Shown one piece after another: positions 32,130 through 41,467 of a stretch of 64,000 nucleotides of DNA. The position numbers and the translations under genes are program-made. The stretch comes from Mycosarcoma maydis (Eukaryota; Basidiomycota; Ustilaginomycetes; Ustilaginales). The stretch spans positions 2,294,001 through 2,358,000 of the forward strand of contig NC_026478.1 of the NCBI RefSeq assembly GCF_000328475.2, in the 5' to 3' direction. Position 1 is the stretch's first letter. Every line of letters starts with the position of its first letter. The notes under the pieces are model-generated. The model saw only the letters and a program-made list of their open reading frames with translations, made no database searches and was not told the origin of the DNA.

Positions 32130-32805
32130 TTACACGGCCTCGGGGGTCTTGGCGATGTAGTCGATGGCTTGTTGAACGGTGGTGATGTTGTCAGCCTCCT
32201 CGTCGGGAATCTCCTGTTGTATAGGGTGGTCACAGCCGTGCAAAGAGAACAGAGGGTAAGCGTGTGCAAGTGAGGCAGGAGCGAGTGGGTGTGAAAGGAT
32301 GCTTACAATGGTGAACTCCTCCTCGATGGCCATGACGACCTCGACAGCGTCAAGCGAATCCAAACCCAGGTCAGTGGTGAACGACGAAGCGGCAGAGACC
32401 TTCGATACAGCAGAGCACGAGCGTAAAGCAACCAATATCTTGTCAGTACATCTGCGATCCTACTTTGCGCTTCAACATCCCCAAGTCAAGGAGTTTTCCA
32501 GAGATCTCCCGCAAAACATGCCGGAGACAACCTCCAGACGCCAATCTGATCTGCTATGCTGCAAAGTGGAGGTGAATGGAACGCACCTTGCTGGGATCAA
32601 CCTTTTCGAAAGTCTTCAAAACGTCAACGATTCTGGTCTCGATGTCCGACTTGGAGAGACCTGCCGAGGCGGCGTAGAAGCGCACAGGTGCGAAGCGGGG
32701 GGTGACGATGGCGGCACGCGCGACAGGAGTAGCCTGGCGGGCAATGGCCAATGGAGCACGAGCTCGGACGAGCGAAGAGACAGCAGATCGAAGAGCGGCA
32801 ACCAT
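32130..32805 (-). CDS. ACP1: Mitochondrial acyl carrier protein
   Basis: This protein carries acyl chains for mitochondrial type II fatty acid and lipoate synthesis and is a subunit of respiratory complex I and of the Fe-S assembly machinery. There are three exons: 32805-32587, 32399-32307 and 32213-32130. The introns are 187 bp (GTGCGT donor, CGAAG acceptor) and 93 bp (GTAAGC donor, CAACAG acceptor), both phase 0. The 131-residue product has a basic, Ala/Arg-rich presequence (about 1-48, ending near VRFYAAS). The carrier domain contains Ser88 in [13 protein letters not shown] as the phosphopantetheine site, and the C-terminus is [18 protein letters not shown]. The gene is divergent from the mitochondrial bL17m gene. 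Confidence 0.95.
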
Positions 32806-33345
32806 TGTGAATGTCGATACAGTTGTCAATGTGTCGAGGCGATGGAGGGATGATAGAGGTAGTTCAGTTCGTTGACCGACGATGACGATGATCATCTAAC
32901 TGCGATGGCGACGGCATGCCAAAAACTGGAATATCTGCGCCAAAGGCGGCTTTTTGGGTTTTGTGCACAAACAATCGGGGACTGCTTCCCGATCTTGGTG
33001 TTAGCCATTGGTGATTGCCACATGTTCAGGTTGATCGAGCTGTGCTGCGTTGCATTTCCAATCATCTTGGAAGAAAAACACCTTCAGCTAAGCGGCACGG
33101 CGCAGCAAAATCACGAATGTTGGATTCCGTTCAAGCCCGCGAATCAAAAATAAGAACCGCTTTTTCTCGACCGAGAATATTCACGATTTGGTGCAAGTCG
33201 TGAAGTTGAGAAGAACTCGAAAGCTCCTTCAGACACCGTCAACGCTGACCAGCAAAGCAATATCTGTGTCAATCTCGTCCACTCGGTCGTGCACACTATC
33301 TGAGCCCCATAGCATCACAAGTTCAACTTGGATACTGACAGCAAG
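32806..33345. promoter_or_regulatory. Shared divergent promoter region of ACP1 and bL17m
   Basis: 540 bp separate the start codons of two mitochondrial-protein genes read outward. Heptamer copies occur near 33112-33118 and 33178-33186. No specific factor site could be assigned. Confidence 0.45.
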
Positions 33346-34215
33346 ATGAAGGGCCTTGCATTCCGAAAGCTATCAAGAACATCGTCGCACCGCAACCATT
33401 TACTTCGAAACCTCGTCTCGTCGCTCATCCAACATGAGCGCATCTCCACCACGGTAGCCAAAGCCAAAGAAGCTGCACGCGAAGCGGAGAAACTCATCAC
33501 ACTTGGCAAAAGAGCCACCGTACAAGCTGGATACGGAGCGCGCGGCTATCTCTTTTCACAGCAAGAGACATTGCCAAAGCTGCAAGAGCTGGCGCAAAGA
33601 TACGCCAACCGTCCGGGTGGATACACACGCATTCACCTTCACGGCAACCGCAAAGGCGACCACGCACCCCGAGCCATTCTGGAGCTGGTCGACAATCCGT
33701 TCGACTTGCGCATGCAGATGACAGCGCGAACGCTGGCAAAGGAAGTGTATGATCGCATTGTAAAGCGAGGTGGAGACGACATCTTGACAGGACGCCAGTT
33801 TGACATCATGTCGTTGGAGCACGATGATCGTTTCAACCCAATCACACGCAAGAACATTACCAAGGTGGTGCAATACGGCGGAGTAGAAGCGAGGGAAAAG
33901 CTCGTGAGCATAGCACAAGAGCATCTCTTACGGCTCAAGGCGACTGTGGCTCTCGAAGGCCCGAGACGCATCGATGAGGTCAAGATGGAAAGCTTGGGCG
34001 ATAACAAACCTCGTGGCCGTCTTCTGACAAAGCCATATGCGGGATTGAGGCCATTGGCAGGACAGGAGAATGAGTTTCAGCCGACGCCGCTACCGGGCAA
34101 GAGCCGTAACTCGGTCATTCGGATCGGAAAAGGCGCCTTCGCAAAGCGTCTCTCTTATCGCAAGGTGGCCATGCCCAACACATCTTCCTCAAGGAGCCGA
34201 AGTGTCCAGGCTTAA
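33346..34215 (+). CDS. MRPL8: Mitochondrial ribosomal protein bL17m
   Basis: This is a mitochondrial large-subunit ribosomal protein of the bacterial L17 family (yeast Mrpl8). The protein has 289 residues. Residues 1 to about 120 follow L17: FRKLSRTSSHRNHLLRNLVS, SLIQHERISTTVAKAKEAA, EKLITLGKR, and a later segment, YTRIHLHGNRKGDHAPRAI. The remaining 170 residues are a fungal mitochondrial extension. No separate presequence is obvious; the basic N-terminus may serve, as in other L17m proteins. The frame is open six codons upstream only from a TTG, so the ATG at 33346 (MKGLAFRKL) is chosen. Confidence 0.93.
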   Translation: MKGLAFRKLSRTSSHRNHLLRNLVSSLIQHERISTTVAKAKEAAREAEKLITLGKRATVQAGYGARGYLFSQQETLPKLQELAQRYANRPGGYTRIHLHGNRKGDHAPRAILELVDNPFDLRMQMTARTLAKEVYDRIVKRGGDDILTGRQFDIMSLEHDDRFNPITRKNITKVVQYGGVEAREKLVSIAQEHLLRLKATVALEGPRRIDEVKMESLGDNKPRGRLLTKPYAGLRPLAGQENEFQPTPLPGKSRNSVIRIGKGAFAKRLSYRKVAMPNTSSSRSRSVQA

Positions 34216-34748
34216 GACACATATATGTACGGCTTTTCCGTAACTCTCGTGTCGTCCGTTCACTACTGCGTGCATAGCAGCAAGAGGCCCCTTTCTACCA
34301 TCAGCTTCATATTGCTTCACTCCCATTGTAATCTAGAACCAGTTATCTCCACTGACAACGGGCTTGGTCATCCGAGCATGTACGGCGCATCGAGTGAGCT
34401 TGTGCAGGTGGTCTCGGTGGCGTCGCGCACAATGCTATCAAGAGGCGCCAGCCGTGCGTGTCAAGCAATCTCGAATGAAAAGCGAGGGACTGATGAGCCA
34501 AAAGATGACAAATGCTGCTTTGCTCCAGTTTTGAGACGCACGATTCGTGATTTGTGGATTCGTGATTCGTGATTTTCGGTGGAGCGTGGGCCAAAAGAGA
34601 TAGCCAAGGAAAGGCACAAAGGCAACGGAAGTCACGAGTGGGTGCAACGCGACCACAAAAAAATCATCGTGAATCACTCCTGCGAAGCTTTACGAGTCGT
34701 GATTCTTTACCGTTGGAAGTTACATCATCCTTCGCGACACTTTGCTGC
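34216..34748. other. Spacer after bL17m
   Basis: About 530 bp with heptamer copies at about 34541-34573 and 34661-34703. No gene is supported. Confidence 0.5.
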
Positions 34749-35075
34749 CTAGCCATCACATTGAACCAGACCTTTTACTCGACGCTCGACTCTAGCACAC
34801 TGCGCCGTATGGACAAAGCATCAAAGTCAGTTTTGGCCGCCTGCTAGTTGGTAACTTACGAAGCGGAGCGATATTGCTGCCAGTTCTGGAGCTGCATGGT
34901 CTGGCCCTCTGTCGAGCGGTAGCTGGGGCCGAGATGCTCGGCGGGTCTCGAGTAGTCGCGGAGGCAAGCGAGAGAGCGCTTCGAAGTAGCTCGAATGTGC
35001 TGTTCCGAGCGCAATGTGTGCCGCTCGAAACGCTACCGCCGCCATTTCTGTGTCCGACCATCGAGGCTCACCCAT
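34749..35075 (-). CDS. Candidate small spliced gene (unknown)
   Basis: A weak candidate. Exon 1 (35075-34860) starts MGEPRWSDTEMAAVAF and ends in phase 0 at a strong GTAAGT donor. A 60-bp intron has a branch-like AACTGAC and a CGCAG acceptor. Exon 2 (34799-34749) adds 16 residues and a TAG. The product would be 88 residues. Codon use in exon 1 looks like that of neighbouring genes, and the N-terminus vaguely recalls a Myb/SANT helix, but I recognise no family. Its ATG lies only 20 bp from that of the divergent PPR gene, which argues for caution. Confidence 0.25.
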
Positions 35076-35095
35076 TGAACAAGGTCACAGTCACA

Positions 35096-38000
35096 ATGGC
35101 TCCTGGGTCGTCCTCCTCCCTGTCAGTTTTGTGGCCCACTCCGCCCAAGACACAGTCGAACATACGGAAGACAGCGGTCTCCAAACCCTCGTCATTGGCT
35201 TTTCGCTCTCAGTCGGCTCGCAATTACTCATCTCGGGCCGCCGAGCGCACAGCACTCGACGAAAATCGGCCCATGGACCGCCATCTCCAACCACAAAGTG
35301 CGCCCGACGTCTGGACTCTTGATCGGCATCGAGAACACACAGATCAGGAGCATTATGGCGCAGCTTCCAAGCAACCGAACCCAGCTCGATCCTCGGTTGC
35401 GTCATCCGACTGGCGCAGAAAATTTCCCAGCACAAAATGGAGAAGAGAGATGGACTTCAACCGGTACAGTCGTCCATTGCGACGGCGCCAGCTACCAGAG
35501 GACGCACCGGCGTTATACGAGGACGAAATCAAGGCATCTGCAGCCTGGCTTGCAGGATCACAGTGGACTCTGACAATACCGGACAACTACCCGCTCACCC
35601 ACGAGCTCTTGCTCATCCTCGACAGCTTGGACGACATTGTCCATAGCGCATCTGACCCCGACTGCGCCGAGCTTATTGTGGAGACACTACGGCAAGCACG
35701 CGAGTCGATATGGTCCAACCAGTGTAGAGCACTTGATCGGCTTCAAGACAGACACGTTGCCCTTTACGTCGCCGGAAAGGTGGCAGAAACCTACATCAGA
35801 CTGGACGCAGAGGACTCGATGGACCGGCTCATGTCCTTTCTCGATTATACTCAGGCGCACATTGGCGTGCTTCCACTAGCATGCTTTCATGTTCTTGCAG
35901 CACAAGCAGGGATTTTGCGACGCTATGATGCGGTGCTCAAGATCTGCGCAATTGCCCAGTTGCATCACGGCGGCAAGGCGGATGCGGAGCTCCTTCACCT
36001 TCGTTTGCGCGCTCTCATCGCCCTGTCTAGAGATGAGGATCTCAAACGATACTGGCACTTGTTCGATGAAGCCGGTGTTCCTGTTCCACGCAAGACGTTC
36101 GACCTGCTTTTGCGAACGCACGTGCGTCGGCAGAACGTGGAACAGCTGAATGAAGTGCTGGAAGTCATGCCAAGGTATGGGCATGAGGTTGATGCTAAAG
36201 CGTGGCTCACCATCCTGCGTGGCTTTCAGAGTTTTCGACCGACACTAGCAGTGATGCTCCGACAGGATGCCAAAATTGTACAGAGGCCAACGCTGAATGT
36301 GGTCAACCGACTTCTCGTCCTGCTGTCGAAGGAACTGGATATACACGGCGCGTTGATGGTGCTGCGTATCTTTCGCATCCCTTCGATCCATTCAGCTGGG
36401 AAGACAGCTGGTGTGTTGACGCAGGCAAACAGATCCTCGATTATTCATGGTCCCTGTCCGGAGCCAGATGTACACACTTATGCGGTGCTAGCGCACATGT
36501 TTGGCCGCCTTGGCCGTTGCCATGAAGCGCTCGACTTTTTCCGACTAGCACTTTGCACTATCGGGGACCAACAAGATCTCGCGACTGATCGAGCTCTTCA
36601 GAAAGTCTCGTCAGATGTGATGAAGGCCTATCTCAATGCTGGTCATCCCGTGCGTGCTATGTGGTTTGCAAGCGAGGTTCTCGGACTTCCGTATTTTGGT
36701 AACGCTGAACGCAACAGCGCACCGTCGATCGACTTGGAGCTTCCGACGTTGCAGCCGACCCGCATTACAGCCACGACAATCCACTACCGAACGCTGCTCG
36801 AATGCGCCTCTGCGATCGGATCTGCGGATTCTGCTAGACGGATCGTTGTCCATCTTTTACAGCACGGACATGCGATCGATAGGCAAGTGCTTCGCGGACT
36901 GGCGCGTTTGATCTTTTCAACCATCGATCAGGATGCGCTCGAGGCGATTCGGGTGATCCGACGTCTCTTCCCTAGAGGCAAATATGGACGCAATGAGAAA
37001 CGCGACCAACGTCTTGGATCGTTGGTCGATCTCTTGCAGCATCTCGGTGCATCTGAACGAGTGGTCCTTGCATCGCAAAACTCTACAGATCTCCACCGCC
37101 GCATCGATCTAGGCGACAGCATGTGGAAGGCTCCTTGCGGATCAGCCTCGCCTCAAAGCGGCAGCAGCAGCATCGCCACAGCTTCAAAAGACGAACTGAG
37201 GGAATGGCTCATCACGCACTCCTTGTTCCCCTTCCGTGGCGTTTCATCAACCCACGAAATTCAGCCGGATGCATCAACCGCACTCATACAAGATCTAAGC
37301 CGACCCTTATCAGCCGCGGCGTACGCCATGCGAATTCGCGTCTACGCCAGTGTGCGACGCGACTATGAATCGGCGCAGAAAGTATACCATGCGATGCTAT
37401 CGCATGACGTCAAACCCAACATGATGCATATCGCGCCTCTGATCGAAGGGCTCACGGCGGTAGGCAGATTGGACGATGCACAACGACTCAAGCGCAATGC
37501 TCGGGAAACAATCCTGCTCGAACCGACGCTGCGGATCCACACGGCGTTGATTCGAGGCTACGTTCGCGCTGGTGACTTGGATGCTGCTCGCAGAGAGATT
37601 CAAGAGCTCACAAGGAACGGGTTTAAGATTGATGATACTATCGCCAACATCATCGAGGCGGCTCATTCGGGACGGAGCATGTTTGCGTTGGTGGATCGAC
37701 CTATTTCTGCGAAGGACAGCCACAGTGTAGCAACGAGGTTCCATGCGCTGATGCGTATGCGGCGGTACTTGGCTGCGCAGGAGACGTTGCAAACTGCGCT
37801 GGATGCCGGAATGAGGTCTGATAAGGTGTTGCATGATTTGGTCCGACGTTCCGTATCGTATGTCTCCAAGCAACATGCGAAAGCGCTCGCTTTGGCTTCA
37901 GCCACCGGTGATACTCAAGATGCTCCTGCCGCTACTGGGGCGCGGCTCGCCAAGGACGCAGCAGATGCAAATCCACACAGCGAAGGCGAACGGGCAAGAG

Positions 38001-38215
38001 CCAACACAAGGAGCGATTCGCACGTTTTCGAGTTAGCTCAAGCGTTGCGTTTGGCTCAAACCAATCGCGAACGCATCACCAAATGCATGCAGAGACGTTC
38101 CAAGGCCAAACTCCAGCAGATCAAGCAACATCGCAAGAAGGTGGTCTCGCTCGTGTTGGATTTTGCGGATGGAAAACTGCACCAACAGGCGGGGGCGCGC
38201 TTGGCTTCTACCTGA
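35096..38215 (+). CDS. Mitochondrial pentatricopeptide-repeat (PPR) protein
   Basis: A 1039-residue intron-free protein, probably acting on mitochondrial RNA. The N-terminal 60 residues are basic and Ser-rich, with RSQSARNYSSRAA resembling a mitochondrial cleavage region. PPR-like helical pairs are visible at about 300-370, at about 455-490 (PDVHTYAVLAHMFGRLGRCH), and at about 760-850. The last block includes VYHAMLSHDVKPNMMHIAPL and HTALIRGYVRAGDLDAARRE. The C-terminus is basic. The frame is open upstream to 34874 but begins there with TTG, so the ATG at 35096 (MAPGSSSSLS) is preferred. The RNA target is unknown. Its neighbour encodes mitochondrial bL17m, consistent with a role in organelle gene expression. 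Confidence 0.82.
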   Translation: MAPGSSSSLSVLWPTPPKTQSNIRKTAVSKPSSLAFRSQSARNYSSRAAERTALDENRPMDRHLQPQSAPDVWTLDRHREHTDQEHYGAASKQPNPARSSVASSDWRRKFPSTKWRREMDFNRYSRPLRRRQLPEDAPALYEDEIKASAAWLAGSQWTLTIPDNYPLTHELLLILDSLDDIVHSASDPDCAELIVETLRQARESIWSNQCRALDRLQDRHVALYVAGKVAETYIRLDAEDSMDRLMSFLDYTQAHIGVLPLACFHVLAAQAGILRRYDAVLKICAIAQLHHGGKADAELLHLRLRALIALSRDEDLKRYWHLFDEAGVPVPRKTFDLLLRTHVRRQNVEQLNEVLEVMPRYGHEVDAKAWLTILRGFQSFRPTLAVMLRQDAKIVQRPTLNVVNRLLVLLSKELDIHGALMVLRIFRIPSIHSAGKTAGVLTQANRSSIIHGPCPEPDVHTYAVLAHMFGRLGRCHEALDFFRLALCTIGDQQDLATDRALQKVSSDVMKAYLNAGHPVRAMWFASEVLGLPYFGNAERNSAPSIDLELPTLQPTRITATTIHYRTLLECASAIGSADSARRIVVHLLQHGHAIDRQVLRGLARLIFSTIDQDALEAIRVIRRLFPRGKYGRNEKRDQRLGSLVDLLQHLGASERVVLASQNSTDLHRRIDLGDSMWKAPCGSASPQSGSSSIATASKDELREWLITHSLFPFRGVSSTHEIQPDASTALIQDLSRPLSAAAYAMRIRVYASVRRDYESAQKVYHAMLSHDVKPNMMHIAPLIEGLTAVGRLDDAQRLKRNARETILLEPTLRIHTALIRGYVRAGDLDAARREIQELTRNGFKIDDTIANIIEAAHSGRSMFALVDRPISAKDSHSVATRFHALMRMRRYLAAQETLQTALDAGMRSDKVLHDLVRRSVSYVSKQHAKALALASATGDTQDAPAATGARLAKDAADANPHSEGERARANTRSDSHVFELAQALRLAQTNRERITKCMQRRSKAKLQQIKQHRKKVVSLVLDFADGKLHQQAGARLAST

Positions 38216-38815
38216 TACGGTCCGACGTGCACGGCTGGTCAGGAAGAGATGTGATGGCTTACAAATACATGTGCTCTTGTGATGCTTGCTGGGCATGCCG
38301 GTTGAAGCGGGTGAGATGCCTATCAGCGGTGATTGGCAAGCCGGTCTTGGCGATAGCGCGAGTCGAAGCGAGGCCAGACCAGGGAGCGAAACCCGAGGCA
38401 TTCACCCACGTATCTCATTCTTCGACAAGTTGGTCTTCATCTTGTATTGTCTCGGTCGATTATGAAGGTTCGATATTGCATCTCGATTGCGCGCCGTAGC
38501 GATAAGCGTGCAAAGGGTAATACCTGCGAGAAAGCTACGTCTATGCAGCGACGCAGACAGAGCAAAATGAGACGGTGGGAGAATGAGAGCAAGAGGGTTG
38601 AATCGGAGAAAAAAGTGGCGCCTACTGATCCGCTGATAAGGACAGCGGATGGATAAGATGCAGGAGTACATAGCGTGATACTCGGAGAATATGGCGAGGG
38701 GGACGCAGATATATGAAGCTCTTTCTCACCAAGTCTGCGGCTTGGATACATACCTTGCCTTTGCACTTGGACGCATACCCAGCCACCACTCACAGTCATC
38801 ATTCGTGATCGCAGT
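38216..38815. other. Spacer before secreted-protein gene
   Basis: About 600 bp. I see no gene or repeat beyond ordinary promoter sequence. Confidence 0.45.
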
Positions 38816-39802
38816 ATGAAGCTCAACATCGCTCAGGCACTCACCTGCCTGACGCTGGTCACATCCTGGTCGGCTCTAGCCGCTCCAGTGCCGCTACAGG
38901 CAGAAGTGTCGCTATCTGACTCGGTGAAATCCTGGCAGAGTGCAGTGACGGACATCGATGACAAACTCCAAGAGGCGATGGAAGAACACAAGGCGTTTTC
39001 AACCAAGGAGAAATGGGCAGCGGGGGTGGTAGGTGGGTTGAGCTTGTTGGGAACGGGCGGATATATCGCCAGTTCGGCTATTCCGGTAGCAAAGAAGAAG
39101 CAGCAGGCAGAATATCTGAGGGGGCTACAGCAGGCAGTAGCTACAGCAAAGGCGAATGCGGCGGTCAGCCAGCTTGTCGGATCGAATGCAGAGAAGGCGT
39201 TAGATGGTGGCATCGCTACTGGAAAGGAGACTCGAAATTGGAGAGTCAAGAGATCGGCGGAGGAGGTGGTAGAGACGGCATCAGAGGCGGTAAAGACTCA
39301 CGTAGAAGAGGATGGCGAGAGCTTCCACAGCGCTACCAGTAGGACGCCTAGCCTGCGACTGGAAGACTTTGACGAGGGCCCAACGAGGAACAAAGCGGCT
39401 TCTGCGCTCGCAACATCACCTGGGCCACATCTTGAAAGCCAACTTTCCTTTTTCGGACACGAACACCCAGGCCCCGAACAACACTGGAAGGCCAACGTCG
39501 AGGATCATTTATCAACACTGGTGACGTCGGTGATCGAGCTCAAGCAACATCAGCACGACCAGCTTCGAACCATTTCGCCTTTCACCAAGACAATCATTGG
39601 CTTGGGGCTAGTCAATGCTGTCGGCGGAGTGGTATCTGCCGAGCTAAGTGTGCAAAACACGGTTCAAAGTGCGATGAGGAATCATGATGGGAAAGACGCC
39701 TTACCAGACGTCAGTGTCCTCGACCCAAAGACGTGTGAGCCTTTCGCAAACGAAATTGAAGGATTAGACTGCTCCAAGGCACATGGTGTGGCCAAGTCGT
39801 AG
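38816..39802 (+). CDS. Putative secreted protein (effector candidate)
   Basis: The 328-residue protein begins MKLNIAQALTCLTLVTSWSA, a good signal peptide with likely cleavage after Ala22 (ALA/APVP). The mature part is helical and charged. It has two glycine-rich hydrophobic stretches (about 62-85, WAAGVVGGLSLLGTGGYIAS; and about 258-275, TIIGLGLVNAVGGVVSAEL), which could insert in membranes. A dibasic Lys-Arg site at about 144-145 (VKRSAEE) could be a Kex2 processing site. It has two cysteines near the C-terminus. I recognise no family. Secreted orphan proteins of this size are common in smuts, where many act on the host, but nothing here proves that. It is followed by a repeat-rich spacer. 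Confidence 0.7.
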   Translation: MKLNIAQALTCLTLVTSWSALAAPVPLQAEVSLSDSVKSWQSAVTDIDDKLQEAMEEHKAFSTKEKWAAGVVGGLSLLGTGGYIASSAIPVAKKKQQAEYLRGLQQAVATAKANAAVSQLVGSNAEKALDGGIATGKETRNWRVKRSAEEVVETASEAVKTHVEEDGESFHSATSRTPSLRLEDFDEGPTRNKAASALATSPGPHLESQLSFFGHEHPGPEQHWKANVEDHLSTLVTSVIELKQHQHDQLRTISPFTKTIIGLGLVNAVGGVVSAELSVQNTVQSAMRNHDGKDALPDVSVLDPKTCEPFANEIEGLDCSKAHGVAKS

Positions 39803-41467
39803 TCACGAGTTGCGAGTTGCGAGTACACAGGTGGTGCTTACGACGGGTGAGCCAGACATGTAGGAGGGGAGGGCAAAAGGCGTATTCTAGAATGCGACTG
39901 TTGGACCCTCAACTAGTGCAGGCGTACGTTTCTGTGCAGCCCCGAGAGGGTCGGATCGGAGTTGGACCATCGACGCTAACTTAATCCCCGCCCGTTACAG
40001 CGAAATACGTGTAGGAACAATCAGAATCGCAAAAGGCGCAGCTTTTCGCATCTTAGCGTAAGGACATTCCGCGAGCCGTGTGCGCCGCAGAGAGCCACGC
40101 TTTTGTAGTCAGTCGAGCAAAGTCTTGTGTTCAGGACAACCAAGTTACCCGAGATCTTAGCAAATATTGATGGTGCAGATGTTATGCACAGTCACAAGGC
40201 ACGAGGGAGAGCGCGCTTGAAGAGGATATTGTGCATGCGCTTTGTGAGCCTAGAGCAGCGTGCAGCAGAAAACGATCTGTTTGTAGCTTCGTCGTGTGTG
40301 CTTTACGGGCACGTTCACAGTCGTCAGTTCACGCTTCACCACGCACCACCGTGCACGCACGCGCACGGTTTGTTTGTTTGTCCACAGCTGTGAGTTCGTG
40401 GTTTGATTTTGTTTGTTTGTAAATTTGTGTCAGTTCGGGCCGTAGGCCTGTCAAAGGGATTACCGCACTGAATATCCGCCAGACCAAAGAGAGTCGAATT
40501 GCTCCGAAAATCGAGGCAACCCGAGCGAGCCGACTTGTATTACTACTGTATGTGGATCCACTACATTCGTGATTCGTGATTCACGATTCTTAATTGCGCC
40601 GACCTGTGACTGCAACGCTTGGCGTGCAGCGCAGCGCAACTCGGTGTTCTGCACAACACGCACACCAGCTGCGAGCTCTGGTCGGATAGCCGAGCCGGGC
40701 CTAGCCGAAATCGCTCACGTTTTTCTTGCTCATGTGCCATATTCACTACACGAGTCGGGAGTTACCACCGCGAGCTGTGCTCGGAAAACAAACACACTAA
40801 ATGCTTGATGCGTGGTGGAATCCCATGAATCGTGAATGTGATTATAGAAAGGTGACATAGCGATACCGGTGAAAATCACGAATGTAAGAAGAACGAGCTG
40901 TTCTTAATTCAATCAACTTTATGGAATGACCGAGCCGAGTCACGAGTCGTGAGCGAGTGAGTGAGTGAGTGAGTGAGTGAGTGAGTGAGTGAGTGAGTGA
41001 GTGAGTGAGTGAGTGAGTGGCTGGCTACTTACAACGAACGGCTCACAAGAAAAATCTCACAAGTCACACCGTTGGTTCGTGTGGATTTAGCGTGACTGTC
41101 GACGTACTGTATCTCGAGGCTTGGTCCTCCAGTCACCATCTTACTCTGCTGCTGACGTGACTTGGGCGAGCCTCGTTTGCTACAGCTCTAGCACAGCCTT
41201 CTTGTCATACTTTTGCTTCCCTTGTTCACCTCATTGGCTTGGAAACAGCTATAACAAACCACCATATACCATCTTACAGGCCGTCTCTCATCCTGCTACA
41301 CCATTCCTCCCTAGCGTCTCTAAACGTTGGGGCGACAACTTTGACATTCGACGTTCGGCAGCATGCAGTAGCCTGTAACGTCTTTGGATCGAGCCGCGAG
41401 TTGGGCAACCCTAGGTTTTCGTTTGTGAGCGACGCATCCCGCGCCTTTCTCCAGCACAGTCTTCGCA
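39803..41467. other. Repeat-rich spacer
   Basis: About 1.66 kb with no supported gene. It contains the long (GAGT)n array at 40955-41019, GTTTG-type short repeats near 40366-40420, and heptamer copies near 40565-40590, 40826-40840 and 40874-40882. The last 350 bp are probably the promoter and leader of the PH-domain gene. Confidence 0.55.
40955..41019. repeat. (GAGT)16 microsatellite
   Basis: Sixteen uninterrupted GAGT units plus one base, preceded by GAGC. Confidence 0.97.
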
